This document shows, piece after piece, positions 52,328-63,872 of a stretch of DNA of 64,000 nucleotides (within the stretch, counting starts at the first letter, position 1; the number at the start of each line of letters is the position of its first letter). Origin of the DNA: Cercozoa sp. M6MM. Taxonomy: Eukaryota > Endomyxa: Ascetosporea. The notes below the pieces were generated by a model. The model did no database searches and was not told the origin of the DNA. It was given only the letters and a program-made list of their open reading frames with translations. Made by a program: the position numbers and the translations under genes. The stretch lies in the NCBI GenBank assembly GCA_040357565.1, contig JBDODJ010000003.1, one strand, 5' to 3'.

Positions 52328-53432
52328 TTACTCCACGTCCATGGAGCGGTCCGCAGAGTCTTCACGATCGACGTCGTCGGACTCGTGATCAGAAGAGTGC
52401 GAAATCGCTTGGTTAAGCTTGGCGTTGCGCGTGTTGGTGCGGCCCTTGGAGTTGCGCCGCTCGTTGCGGTCGTGCACCACTTGCTACAGGCACAGTCAAT
52501 TACCAGTACTAGACACGGGGAGACAGACACGCACAGAAGGACACGGTACCCGCATGGTCATCTGGCCATTCTTGAAGAAGAACTCGACGGAGTGCTTGAA
52601 GTTTGCCGAGGCCTTGCCTTGTCGGCCCAGTTGGTTCCAGGCTTGCATCATCACGGCTGGGTACACCTGCAGGTATGAACCATGTGTACACTGAGCAGGT
52701 ACACATCACATAGGCAAGCGGGACCTGCTGAATACGCTCGAGAGCCTTGGTGATGGCGGCCTTGCGCTTGACGCCGTGGAGTTCGGCGCCCTTACGGAAG
52801 AAGAAGGTGACGTGGCCGTTGCCGAGCACCTTGATCTCGCGCAGCGGGAACTCCTCCGGTCCAAGCTGGTTGTCCTTCACGACGCCCGTTGCATTAGCCA
52901 AGGCATCGATGCCGAACAGGTCCGGGGCCAGGTACTGCACACACAAGGTGGCCGCTACCTCTATGTACAAAGTGATTTTAACGCGGAAAACACACATCGC
53001 GCAGGACGATTTCAGAAAGGTGAACGCCATCCGAGGCCTGTGTGCAGATCAGACGATAGACAAAGTGTGCATACATGTACATGAGTGGTAGCACTGATAG
53101 GGACAAGGTACACCAGGCGCATCGTTGGGACGACGCATGTTCTTGCCAATCTCTCTGCCTTTACCCTGCGCAACACACACGCACACACACATACAAACAC
53201 ACACACGCACACATACACACGCACGTATACATACATAGTGCAGACACAGACAGACACAGACACAGACACAGACACAGACACAGACAGAGATTAATGAGAA
53301 CACAACGCACGGAATCAATGGTGAGCGTGACTTCGTGACACTTCTTCTTGCGCAAGTGCTTGTGCACCTTGAGTAGCATCAGTTCTGCCTGTGCAACATG
53401 CAAATCGAGTAAGCAAATCGATGCCAGCAGAG

Positions 53433-53504
<72 letters not shown>

Positions 53505-54589
53505 CATTGCGACCAGTTCGACTGGTCATGCGTAGATCGCGGATGTTCTCTGAGTTCACTTCTTCCTGCGACACCAGCAGAGTCAAGCACATACACCGGA
53601 GGGTGTAACTGCAGTACCAGAGGGACCTTGACTTGGGCCACACAGGTGTCGACAGCGCCCATCTGGTCCTGCGAACAAAACAAGGAAAGCAATCGAGGCA
53701 AACACACACAGTATGTACAGGGAAAGAAGGCTGAGTGGAAGTCACCACGACCAGTTCCTCTTCGCTCTTGGGTGGCTGCAGGTGAATGTTGCGACTTGGG
53801 TGCTCGCGCTCGTCGGCTTCGTACACGACCTCGTCGGTGGTGACCTTGTGGTGGTGGTGCTTGCCGGGAACGATCTCCTCAAAGTCCAGTGTCGCTGCAT
53901 CGTGCAGGACCTTCTCTTCCTCCTCCTCCTTCTGCTTGAAGGACTTGGCCGCCTTCTCTGCACTCAGGGAGCCCTCTCTCTTTCTCAGAAAACAGCCCAA
54001 CACCACGACAACACAAAGTAACGCACTGTTCTTGCTGCTGGACGACTTAAAGACAGCGTCGCCACCGCTTTTCACAGCGGCATTGATGACTTCCTCCCTG
54101 AAAACACACATGTAGGATTCGCTCTACACTTAGTGTCTAGACACAGGAGGTACAAGTTGTCCGAGCGAAGCAGCAGCGTGTTGGCCGTGTCGAGCAGGAT
54201 GTACTCCTTGGCAGCAGGCAGACCCTGGTTAGCAGCAACGCCGTCGATCACCGTTCGCACACCGAGGCGCGGCAAACGCGGCTTCTCTCTGCGCAGACAG
54301 AAAAGCAGCTCGGCATGCTGTACGAGGTCAGTTATTTTTTGTTACTCCTTGCGTTTCTGTCGTCGTGCGGGGCGGCGGCGCAGTGGCGATCGCTCCAAAG
54401 TCTCGTCGAGACTGAGGTCCAGATTCGCCAGCGTGGCGAGTGCTTGCTGCGTGCAACCAGCAATCAAGGTCGGTAGTCAAAAAGATAAAGTCAACGATTG
54501 AAAGCAAAGGGTACAGCTTCCTCCGCAGAGACGTTTCGGCTTTGCTGCCTCAGCAACAGAGAACTTCGGAGAGCTAGGCGTCGTAGCAT
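52328..54589 (-). CDS. Mitochondrially targeted protein of unknown family
   Basis: The start MLRRLALRSSLLLRQQSRNV is a textbook amphipathic mitochondrial presequence. After NVSAEEA the exons read QALATLANLDLSLDETLERS, basic RRRPARRQKRK and RLGVRTVIDGVAANQGLPAA, then KEYILLDTANTLLLRSDN and EEVINAAVKSGGDAVFKSSS. A Lys/Glu-rich stretch (FKQKEEEEEKVLHDAATLDF, GKHHHHKVTTDEVVYEADER) follows. The block NSENIRDLRMTSRTGRNEAE, LMLLKVHKHLRKKKCHEVTL and GREIGKNMRRPNDA has the order of a bacterial initiation-factor-3 C-terminal domain (KEIRL, LRNARRFLEKG-KVKV, GRE). The last part (FGIDALANATGVVKDNQ, WNQLGRQGKASANFKHSVEF) is unknown, and the acidic tail ends RSMDVE. The IF3 likeness is weak, so I leave the function open; a mitochondrial translation role is an inference. 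Confidence 0.55.
53170..53290. repeat. (CA)n and (CAGACA)n intron repeat
   Basis: CA-type and CAGACA units fill an intron of the minus-strand gene; the sense strand reads TGTCTG/TG. Confidence 0.88.
53434..53502. repeat. (CA)n intron microsatellite
   Basis: A run of about 34 CA units in an intron of the same minus-strand gene, (TG)n on the sense strand. Confidence 0.92.
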
Positions 54590-54796
54590 TGTGCAAATTT
54601 AAAGAAACAAAGCGCAACTTAGGGAGTGTTGGGCGCTTGTGAGCTGGCGAGCTTGGCACAGGTCGGCGGCCTTTTCTTTTAGCGAAAAACGGCGCTCCTG
54701 CATTGCCTGCAGAAGCACCCAAAGTTAGAGTCTACAGACCGCGCGGCTTCTAGAGATTGCATTGCATTGATGACGCTGTGCAGGATTTCAGACTAA

Positions 54797-55470
54797 GTGG
54801 TCGAGCTGAAACGCATATTGATACCTTTACGTGGCGCCATTTTTTTGGGGACAGTTTGGTTTGGCCTGATGTTCGCGGTCTACGCCAAGTCGTGCGAGAA
54901 GGAATACTTCGCGCGACTAGACCGTTTCGAGTCTGTTCTCATCGGCAGTGGTTTCAACGCGACTCTGAACGTCGAAGGAAGCGAGGCAGTGCATGCCCAA
55001 GTCACACTCGGCAGTGTGCGTTTAAGGTTTTTAATTTGGGGTTGCGGGTAGCATTGTTTTTTGACGTTGCGTATCGCAGCAACCGTTGCTGGAGTGCCGA
55101 GCGGCCAAGGGAATGTTCTGCTGGCCGACGAATGTGCAAGACGTTAGTTTCTATTGTCTGTCTGTCCATGTGTTGATTGGCGTGTGTTGGTTTGCAGGCA
55201 CATGCCGTTGAAAGCGAGGCTGTGCGATTGCCTTGTGCCACTCAAATACCTCTTCGAGCAGGAGCTCGCTTTAAAATTGGAAGGTACGGATTCACTCTCA
55301 ATTCACACTGTTTTTTTTTTTTGCTTTCATTCTTGATGATTTCGCAGTTTGGTGTTTCGTGTCGTGCTGCTGTCGTTGCAAGGAACGAATGCTCCTGGCA
55401 GTTACAATCCGCGCGATTTAGTCTGCATCGACGCAGTACTATCATGTTATATTCTGGAAGTATTCGCTAG
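54797..55470 (+). CDS. Small type II membrane protein, incomplete N-terminus
   Basis: The first clear exon reads VELKRILIPLRGAIFLGTVW and then FGLMFAVYAKSCEKEYFARL, a single transmembrane helix followed by a charged stem and FESVLIGSGFNATLNVEGSE. The next exons are QPLLECRAAKGMFCWPTNVQ, AHAVESEAVRLPCATQIPLR and FGVSCRAAVVARNECSWQLQ. Several Cys and an NAT site suit a lumenal or extracellular domain. The frame opens with GTG at 54797 after a stop, so the true ATG lies in an upstream exon that I could not place (one ATG at 54769 does not splice in phase). The C-terminus after QLQS is also uncertain. Family unknown. Confidence 0.4.
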
Positions 55471-55515
55471 GGGATAGAATAATATTGTTGATGTGTCAAC
55501 TTTTAGGCTCTCGAA

Positions 55516-57172
55516 ATGACTCGTAACAGTGATAAATGCGCATCAGACGATTGGGTCGGCGACAGCAAGAGTAAGTTCGTGTTTCTGCGTACTCGCGCAC
55601 AACACGCGAGCAGCAACGAAATCGAAGTCTCGATCGGTCGCAAGGCCGGGCAAAGGAGGGTAAGAATTGCTGTTGTCATTCAAGTTTGTGGCTTGCGTGT
55701 TATTGTTTTGTTTTGTGCAGACTGACATCACAGTGAATGCACCGCAAGTTTCAGGGAAGCACTGCAGAGTTCGCTGGCAGCGCAGATGCGACAACACTCG
55801 CGGTAGACCTTCTCAAAGTGAGGTGTACCCGCACTGATGGGCAAATCGAACTGTGTGGGGTTCAGTCTTTGAAGTCAACGACATGAACTCCCGCAACGGC
55901 ACGACTCTCGTCTCGTCGGATCAGTCGGAGAAACGTGTTCTGCCTCAGACATGGCAGGTGGCACCCAAAGCTTCCCTCATTCGACTCGGCAAAGCGAGTG
56001 TGCTTCTCCGGCCACTCGAGGTTCTGGTACTGACACTGCTTTCTTCTTGTACGGGGGGGGGGGGGGGCCGGCCAGACTGGTCTAGCTTGACTGGTCAAAC
56101 TGGTGTCTGTCAGGTGGAAGTCGAAGGCTCGTTAAGTGCGATGAAAGAGCACGCCAGTCAGTACGTCAGTGTTATAACAAAGCCTGCAGAAGCACGTGTC
56201 AAGCTGAGTGCATTCGATCGCATCCCGTCGCTCATGACCGATGATGCCGTCACAGACGCACTTCTGCGATCGGACACGCCGCCCGACACGCTCGAGTCGC
56301 TTTTCGGAGTGACAGAAGTCGCCACGAAACCTTTGCCAAAAATTGCCGCGAAACCTTCGCCGAAAACTGACGTTGTTGAAGTCGTCGAAGTAGTCGAAGC
56401 TTCCTCGTTCCAGTCACCGCGCAAGTCGCCTCGAAAGCAGTCGCAACCGACCAGTTCGAAAAGTCCACCTCAACAAAGCATGTTCAATCCACGTGAAAAC
56501 CTCAACGCTTCCGCGCGGACGAGTGCTGTCAAACCTGAGGTCGAGTACGTTGCGAGAACCGGTTTGTTTGGAGACTGCTGTCTCGTGCTCGCGACAGAGT
56601 CGAGGAGAGGCGATTTGCTTCTCGTGATCTACGAGCAGAGGTTCTATCTGCATTATATCTCTCTTTTGAGTACTTTGGATGTCCTGTGTGTTGCATGAGC
56701 AGAGGTGGCACAATCGTGAGTGATTTGGAGACTCTGGGCAAATGGAAGGGACAGCAAATCATTCTGTACGATCCGGAGGCTCGAAAGTGGCGCTTCACTG
56801 TACCCCCCCCCCCCGTTGCACTATACGGTGACTTGCTGAACTAACACTCTGTAGCTAGACAAGTCGGACACTCGCAAGAAGCCTGTCGAGTGGGTAAAAC
56901 AACATCGTTTGGATTGTTCCAGTGTGTTGCTGCACACTGCCTACCCAACTGGACACAGGTGGCCGCGTGCATTAAACAAGGCCGAACCACTACAGTTACA
57001 AAATCGCCAAAGCTGAAGGCAGAGAAGAAGAAATTGCAAGTCCCTTCACCAAAAAAGTCGGCAGCAGAAGTGGTCGAACTGTCGTTCAATGTCGAAACCG
57101 ACCCCAACAGTCCCGCCAAGGATCAGCTGGGCGAAAAACGACCGAAGCCGTCAGAGTACTCGTGCTTTCTTC

Positions 57173-57233
<61 letters not shown>

Positions 57234-57335
57234 CTNNNNNNNNNNNNNNNNNNNNNNNNNNNNNNNNNNNNNNNNNNNNNNNNNNNNNNNNNNNNNNNNN
57301 NNNNNNNNNNNNNNNNNNNNNNNNNNNNNNNNNNN

Positions 57336-57396
<61 letters not shown>

Positions 57397-58926
57397 TTCC
57401 TTCCAATGCAACGCGTGCTGTGCAGACCGCAAGCCGGAACTCGGCATGCTGCGCCGCGTGGAGAAACTGCTCCCCAATGGGTTTCAGTTGAGTCCGCGCA
57501 GCTGCTTCTTCGTTGGCGACAGCGCAGGCCGCGTCTGTGCCGATGGGGAAACGAACAACGGCGGTACCTTTCTCGGCCTGTGTATGTGTGTGAGTGTTGA
57601 CATTGATACTGAGTGCTGAACTTGAATGGTCTGCAGTGATTACTCGCAACGACACGTCGTGCTGCGACCTGCTGTTCGCTAAGAACGCCAATCTGCACTT
57701 TCTCGAAGCAGAACGATACTTTGCTTCCAAGTCGGTACTGTTTATTGTCTGATTGTGTATGTTAATAGCCAAAATGAGGGATGTGTGCACAGACTAGAGA
57801 ACAGATGGCAGAAACACGCTGGTACGACGGCTTCCCAGACGAACACGACGAAGACTACGATGACGACGACTACGCGTCGCTGGAGGAGCACGTGCGCAGC
57901 TTCAGTGGACTCAACCCTGCGCGTCTCTTGTACCCTACTCCTTCTGAGTGCACCCGACTCTCTCTTGTGTATCCTGTCCCTGTGATCATGTGACCTGTTT
58001 CCCTGTGAGTTCAGGGAGAGCAACGACTGGCGCACCCTACCAGACGTCATTCCTGACAGCACGTCGCAGCAGTGCGTGATTATGTGCGGCATGCCTGGCA
58101 GCGGAAAGTCGCATTTCGCCCGTCTCCTCGTAGAGAGGTGTGTACCACTTGAAAATCTGTATACTCGATTAACCTTGAGATGGCCTGTGTGTTTGTTTGC
58201 AGGCGAAACTTTACGCGAGTGTGCCGTGACGAGACGGCCAGTATGTCCCTTGTAGAACAAGACCTCGTGACTGCACTAAAGAAGGGCCACAGCGTCGTTG
58301 TTGACAACACCGTACGATACTTATGGGTGGCAGGCAGGCTACAGTTCTGACTTATATGTATACATCCCCTAGTGTCCGACCGAATCTGACCGAGCGCGAT
58401 GGCGCCAGATCGCTCGTGCCACATGTCCCGACGTTGACGTGCTCTGCGTCTTCCTGCGCACCAGTGTCGAAGTGGCCTGGCACCTCAACTGCTTCCGCGC
58501 GCGTCGAAATGGCTGCCGGAAGCTCGTGCCACCTGAAGCTTTCCTCGGCTTTCGTCGTCGCTTCGAGTCGCCTGTGTCGACGTACTTTCACTTGAGTTCG
58601 AAACAACTGACTTTTGTGTGACTTGCTTGCATGTGTTATCGACTGTACCAATAGGAGTGGCATGCCGGTCATCACCTTGGAGACACCAGTGGGCCCGCTG
58701 CACATCGCCGAGTCCGAAAAATCCGACTTTCGCCTGCGCAGCGAAATGCCAAAGCAGCTTCGCAACCTGATAAGGTTACTCTTGTTGTTGTCGAGTGCGT
58801 ACCTCATGTGGAAATGTACATGAGTGAGTACTGTGTAGGGTCCGTGCCGCACCTTTGCGAGCGCAGTCATACGAAACAGTCACTTCAGAGGAACGCAGAA
58901 AACGCGCATTCTACAACAAGCATTAG
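55516..58926 (+). CDS. PNKP: FHA-domain polynucleotide kinase/phosphatase (PNKP-like), gap-interrupted
   Basis: PNKP repairs DNA ends by 5' phosphorylation and 3' dephosphorylation and uses an FHA domain to dock on phosphorylated XRCC1/XRCC4. The start MTRNSDKCASDDWVGDSKSK leads to the FHA: IGRKAGQRR, then TDITVNAPQVSGKHCRVRWQ (S-x-x-H) and VFEVNDMNSRNGTTLV (SRNGT). A Ser/Pro linker follows, then GGTIVSDLETLGKWKGQQII and LDKSDTRKKPVEWVKQHRLD, of unclear fold. After the 100-N gap the phosphatase end is visible: CFFVGDSAGR and DTSCCDLLFAKNANLHFLEA. The kinase domain is complete: IMCGMPGSGKSHFARLLVER (P-loop), VCRDETAS, KKGHSVVVDNT and an Arg-rich lid, then EERRKRAFYNKH. The phosphatase Asp motif (DxDGT) is not seen and would fall in the gap. 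Joining FHA and kinase as one gene is likely, not proven. Confidence 0.68.
57176..57393. repeat. (TG)n flanking the assembly gap
   Basis: Long sense-strand (TG) runs lie on both sides of the 100-N gap. Confidence 0.9.
57236..57335. other. Assembly gap (100 N)
   Basis: One hundred N inside a (TG) tract in the PNKP-like gene. The round size suggests unknown true length. The catalytic phosphatase motif of the gene is expected here or close by. Confidence 0.99.
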
Positions 58927-59110
58927 TCAGCGTGCGTCCGAACCTGCCTCGTGTGACCTAAGTTATTTCTGTCCATTCCGTCTTCAAGGATGCATCAGTC
59001 ATTCATCAACTGAATACCGTCCCTGCCCGGCCCGGCCAATCGGTCGAGTGATCCATTGGACCGCGGGTACGCGTACGTAACTAATCAACTGAACTGGCAG
59101 CTAGCAGAGT

Positions 59111-59287
59111 CTAGCTCGCTCGCTTTCTGGGGTTTTCTTGCTCCAGTCGTTCAATGAGATCGCGGAGCGGTCGTTGCTCGCGCTCGTTGAGCAACTTGAA
59201 CTCCGAACAGAAGAAGTAAAAGTGCTTGAAACTCTGCCCAGAACGAAACGACCGCATGCAGTCGAGTACAGTCAGAAAGCACCCCTT

Positions 59288-59335
<48 letters not shown>

Positions 59336-60190
59336 NNNNNNNNNNACACACAGACACACAGACACACAGACACACAGACACACAGACACACAGACACACA
59401 CACACACACAGACACACACACACACACGAGAGTAACGCACCTTCTCCAAGTGTTCTTGTGCTTCAAGTTCCACAAAGATATTGACTAAGGTACAGTACGT
59501 CAAACAGAGAATACTAGGTCTCGCATGACAAAAAAAAAACGAAGCGTACAGTGGTGGTGAAACAGGTGAGCGAAAATTCGAAAGAAACGAGCGAATGCAC
59601 TCAGCACGATTTTGTCACTTGCATCTTTGTCATCGAAATCGCCACGTTTCATCTGCTCCTCGATGCGCAGCATCCAGTAAGTGATGTAGGAGCGTGCCGA
59701 AACACGGCCGTCTTCGCTACCAGTGCCGTGCCCCTGGACCGAGTGCGGCGGCAGCACGTACTCAAAGCGTTTGCCCGCCCTCATCACTGGGCAGCTCGTG
59801 TCCTAGGCCACGAAAACCGGCAGTGATATCACACAGGAGAAGGAAGGATCCGTAGGCAGAGGTACAGTGCAGGAGTCAAGCACGGCACCAAACAATATCG
59901 ACACGGAGTTGAAGAAATCGACAACGTGCGTGGCTATCCACACGGACTGACTGGCACCTTGCGGCACTTTCACTGCTTGTCGGTACTCCATGCTGCGCAG
60001 CGATTCCTGTCGGGCGGGGGGCGGGGGTAAAGTAAGAAGTAACCTGAACCCCCAATGTCGTGAACTGACGAGAAACCAACCTGGGCACGAGAGTGCAACT
60101 GCGCGTGACGAGAGCCCTCTCTGTGCCGTTGAAGCGGGCGCAACGACGCACTTGAGTAGCCTCGATTGCTCTTCTGTGTGGTTGGACAAG
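59111..60190 (-). CDS. MOB1: MOB kinase activator
   Basis: MOB proteins bind and activate NDR/LATS kinases, acting in mitotic exit, cytokinesis and cell shape. The recognisable N-terminal part reads MEYRQAVKVPQGASQSVWIA and THVVDFFNSVSILFGAVLDS, like MOB1 (NTVDFFNQINLLYG). Then FEYVLPPHS, SARSYITYWMLRIEEQMKRG, VLSAFARFFRIFAHLFHHHC and SFKHFYFFCSEFKLLNERE follow in family order, ending DLIERLEQENPRKRAS. The AHxxxHH block (Zn ligands) is present; the matching Cys pair is represented by SCTVPL in the exon near 59870. The true N-terminus is unresolved. An exon at 60090-60190 (LLKCVVAPASTAQRGL) joins in frame but its ATG is not clear. MOB subtype is therefore open. Two (CA) runs and a 10-N gap sit in introns. 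Confidence 0.82.
59290..59427. repeat. (CA)n-(CACAGA)n intron repeat with gap
   Basis: A (CA) run, a 10-N assembly gap at 59336-59345, then CACAGACA units. Sense strand of the MOB gene reads TG and TGTGTCTG. Confidence 0.9.
59336..59345. other. Assembly gap (10 N)
   Basis: Ten N in the MOB gene intron repeat. Confidence 0.99.
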
Positions 60191-60770
60191 TGAAACCTTA
60201 GCCTAACAGAAGCACAAACAACTATTGCTCAGTTTACTTGCGACTTTCGCGACCTGCGAGAGGCACGACTCGCACCATCCGACGCAGCTGTGTGTTCAAC
60301 CCGTTTTTGGCCCTGTGATTCGGCATTACTGCAGCAGCAGCCCATTTCCTAGCTGAAATGCAAGCTGTGCACGCACAACAATCATCCGAACATCGCAGCA
60401 ATAATTTGCTGTGCGACAGTAGCGCAGCAATCTGTATAAAAAGTGCAAACAAAACAACACCTGTGACTTGGTGAGCACTCTTTTATGGAGATCGTGCCGC
60501 AACGAACGACGTGAGTTTTTTTCCGGCTCCTGGCTCGGTCTTGGGTTTTTCAACTCAAAAGGTGAAACTGCAATTAACGCCTGTTTACGGCACAGCAAGG
60601 CAGCTTTTGTACCCTAAACAAGGGGTTTTCGTGGCTTTGACGTTTATTTCGCCATTCGCAAATTCGTTTTTCTGCATTCTGCTGGGTCCTGCAGAAAGTT
60701 TTCTTTGAGTCCAGTCCTCGCGAGAGCTCTGTACTGACACGAGGCAAACCGAAAGTAACGACAAACCGCA
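60191..60770. promoter_or_regulatory. Divergent intergenic region, MOB / unknown gene
   Basis: These 580 bp hold the MOB upstream region (with possible first MOB exon) and the promoter of the next plus gene. A frame starting MEIVPQRT at 60486 has a good GTGAGT donor, but I could not join it to the next gene. Confidence 0.4.
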
Positions 60771-62084
60771 ATGCACGGAGCCAGAAGGCGTGCGGTACAA
60801 CTCCTGCATTTGAATGGGATGTTATCAGGACGATGTATTCTGATTTGTCATAGGCGCACTATGCCGAAGAATGGATCGTTGTCAACACGAATCAAACGCA
60901 GTACGCGGTTTCCACTGCGAGTGACGAAGGTTTCATTGCTCCGGCCGACGATGTTGCTGTAACATTTCTCTCTCAATATCGAAACAGTATCGATGTCTTC
61001 GGTTGCGGAAATCCATGGCCACTTTGTGTCGACAGGAGCTGTGGGATCGCATGAACGAAGAGCAACGTCGTGCGCTTTCAAAGGTGGCCTCGACGGAGGC
61101 TGCTTTCGACTTTGCGAGAAGTCTCGGCATTCAGACGTTTCCCCTTCAAGTCGAAGACGACCCGTAAGACACAACACTGTTTTGTCTTAATCTTGCCATT
61201 GAAACTGCATCACTTCTTTGTTTTTCCAAAGGCTGCGTCCGGTCCTGACGATTGGTGAGGTGTCCGATGCAGAGGTGGACGCTTCATCCGACAGCGATAG
61301 CGAAGGTCAGGGCACACGAGGTAGTTTTTTTTTTGTATATTCTGTGCACCCCATTGACGAATGGTGTTTCACCTAGCCCGCGAACCAGAAATTGTACAAA
61401 CAGAAGGACAGGTAGCCGAGCTTTGATGAGTCTTTAGAAAAGTTTAGATCTCACACCAGACTAACTTATGATTTGTTGCAGTGGACGTTGAGCAACTTCC
61501 TGAGTCGCATGCACGAGAACGTGTCACTGTGGTGGCAGGACTTGTTCCTCCCGAATGTGTCACATCACGAAGAAGAACCGCACGCACAGTTCGACACCAG
61601 CAGTGTAAACTTTTTTTTGTGTTCTTTCTGTGCCTGTACTGTCTGCTTGATGGATGGATGTTTAAAGGCAACTGAAGCGCCAATGACGGCTGAAAACGTG
61701 GCCTGGGCGACCCGTGTTACGTAATTTACAGCTTGATTGAGTTCGTGTGCATTTTTGACAAATCAGGCACTTTCCTGTTGTTGTAACTTACAGGCTCGAA
61801 AAACTAGTGAAGCAAGCGCGCACTGCACTGAACGACCCGAAAATCTCCGCTCCAACCATCGTTGCACTCACAGTCACGCTCTGCGTTGCTCGGGTACATG
61901 CACCTTCTTTCACTTCAATCTCATCTCCGTTTAAACTGTTTTTCTTTGTACCTGGTTGGTTAAAACGCAGAACCCGGCAGTGTTTGCAGCGGTCGGCGCA
62001 ACCTCGGCAGCAATGGCAGCCGCTGACATGTACCATCGTCGCAAAGACAGCAGCGACATGCCTCCGACTCAAGAGCCCAAATGA
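60771..62084 (+). CDS. Unrecognised protein with a C-terminal membrane span
   Basis: The first exon is MHGARRRA, ending with a GTACAA donor, and splices in phase to AHYAEEWIVVNTNQTQYAVS and DEGFIAPADDVA. A GTAACA donor then leads to ELWDRMNEEQRRALSKVAST and EAAFDFARSLGIQTFPLQVE. The next exons are LRPVLTIGEVSDAEVDASSD, AREPEIVQTEGQ and LSNFLSRMHENVSLWWQDLF. The last parts are ATEAPMTAENVAWATRVT, KLVKQARTALNDPKISAPTI and a hydrophobic VALTVTLCVARNPAVFAAVG then ATSAAMAAADMYHRRKDSSD, ending QEPK. The hydrophobic end could anchor the protein in a membrane. About eight exons are used. I do not recognise the family and assign no function. Confidence 0.58.
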
Positions 62085-62207
62085 ACGTGAGCCTCCGTTT
62101 GCAACCGACGGTTCAAGTTCTTTTAACTGCTACTGCAGCTAGTACTAAATCCAGTTCAATAGTAGGTACAAAATCAATCTGTTCGTTCAGTTCGACGTCC
62201 CTTCAGT

Positions 62208-63872
62208 TTAGAAAAGCGTGTAGAGCAGCTTGTCAACGGTGCCGTTCTTGGGGTTGATCTTGCCCTTGGTGGCCGTCTCCGTCATGTAGTCAATGACCTC
62301 CTTGACCGTCTCAAAGTCGTCGCCCTTCTTCTGCAGCAGGAGGGCAGCGGCACCTGTCACACAACAGCACACACAGTAAATACATCCAGTGACACAAACC
62401 TTGGGGAAAGGAGAGGTATAGCTTGAGGCACCAGCGACGTGCGGCGTGGCCATCGACGTGCCCGAGATCGTGAGCGTGCCCTTGGGCTCGGCGTCGTTCT
62501 CCCACGGCTCGTTGAAGGTCGAGCGGATGGCGACGCCGGGCGCCAGGATGTCGACGCACGAGCCCCAGTTGCTGAACGAGGCCAGCGAGTCGTGAATGTC
62601 CGTGGCACCCACCGTGAGCGCCTCCGGCGCCGAGGCCGGCGACACGTTGCAGGCGTTCTGGTTCTCGTTGCCGGCGGCAACGACGGGCACAACGCCCACC
62701 TTGGCGAGCTCGGCAATCATGTCGTTCTCGGCCTTGGAGAACGGGCCGCCGAGCGACATCGAGACCACGGAGAACTTCTTGCCCGACGCAATGTGCTGGT
62801 CGGCCACCCACTGCATGGCGTTCATGATGCCGAGCATCGAGCCGCCGCCCGTGCAGCCGAGTGCGCGCACGCCGATGAGGTTGACGTTCTTGGCGATGCC
62901 GTAGTGCTCGGCACCGATCGAGCCGGCGCAGTGCGTGCCGTGCGCGTTGCAGTCAGTGCCGCAGCCACGCACCTGGCCGGGCTTCTTCTCGTCGCCAAAG
63001 AGGCCCGAGAAGCACGTGCCGTGCACGGCGCGGCCGCCAAAGTCGGCGTGCTTCGTGTTGATGCCCGTGTCGATCACGTAGACATCGACGCCCTCGCCCG
63101 TGGCCTCGTACTTGTACTTGTTGTCCAGCGGCAGGTCGCGCTGGTCCGAGCGGTCGACGCCTGTGCCACACCAACACAGAGTGCATCTACCAATCGAAAT
63201 GAGGACACGGAAGGACAGGCCTACCCCAGGCGCACGAGCCATCGCGATCGAAACAGGTCTGCACGCCCGACTCGGCAACGACCTCGCCGTCCTTGTGCAG
63301 GAAGGCCTCCTGGAAGGTCTTGACGACGCCCTCGATGTTGCTGTCGCGGCGCGGCTTGCGGCTCTTGCGGCCGCCCTTGTAGGCCCATCGGCCCTCGACC
63401 TGCACCTTGGTGGCCTGCTCGACGTAGGCGACACCCGGCAGCGAGCGGATCTTGTCAATGTCCGAGCGCTCAAAGTGACCCGTCGCGGCCATGAAGCGGT
63501 CGTTCAGGTTCAGGAAGTGCAGCTGCTCGACGTGCGAGCCGGCGGCAGAACGGATGGCGCCCTTGGCGGCATGGAACTGCGACACAGCCTCCTTGTCGAA
63601 CACCACGACGTAGGCGCCGTCGATCAGCTCGCTCACCGAGCCGAACTGCTCCAGCGGGGCAAGAGCGTTGGCGGCCGAGGCAGCTGCAACCAACAAACCG
63701 AACAGTCAAAGATCACTTGAAAAATCATCACGCAGCACACACAAAAAAAAAAAAAACGGCACGCGCCACGCGCGGGAAAAAACGCATGAACGCACACGCG
63801 AGTCGCGGAAATGCATCAACACGCTAACACTGAGCTGCTTGTACCGGCAAGAGCAGACAGAAGGAACTTCAT
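62208..63872 (-). CDS. Secreted proteinase K-like subtilisin
   Basis: This is a calcium-type serine endopeptidase of the subtilase S8 family. The first exon (MKFLLSALA, 63872) splices to AASAANALAPLEQF, giving a signal peptide. An inhibitor-type propeptide follows (LIDGAYVVVFDKEAVSQFHA, DIDKIRSLPGVAYVEQ). The mature part contains the full triad: VYVIDTGINTKHADFGGRAV (Asp), NAHGTHCAGSIGAEHYGIAK (His) and GTLTISGTSMATPHVAGAS (Ser). Between them lie VVSMSLGGPFSKAENDMI and VVPVVAAGNENQNACNV with the oxyanion Asn. The FDRDGSCAWGV junction precedes the catalytic domain. About 480 residues are predicted, intact. Introns near 62354-62432, 63160-63225 and 63683-63845 are short and clear. Extracellular or vacuolar digestion is the likely role. 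Confidence 0.93.

Noticed and set aside
62439-63720. Long plus-strand ORFs opposite the subtilase
   Set aside because: They are antisense shadows produced by the high-GC third-position codons of the subtilase exons, and have no domain.
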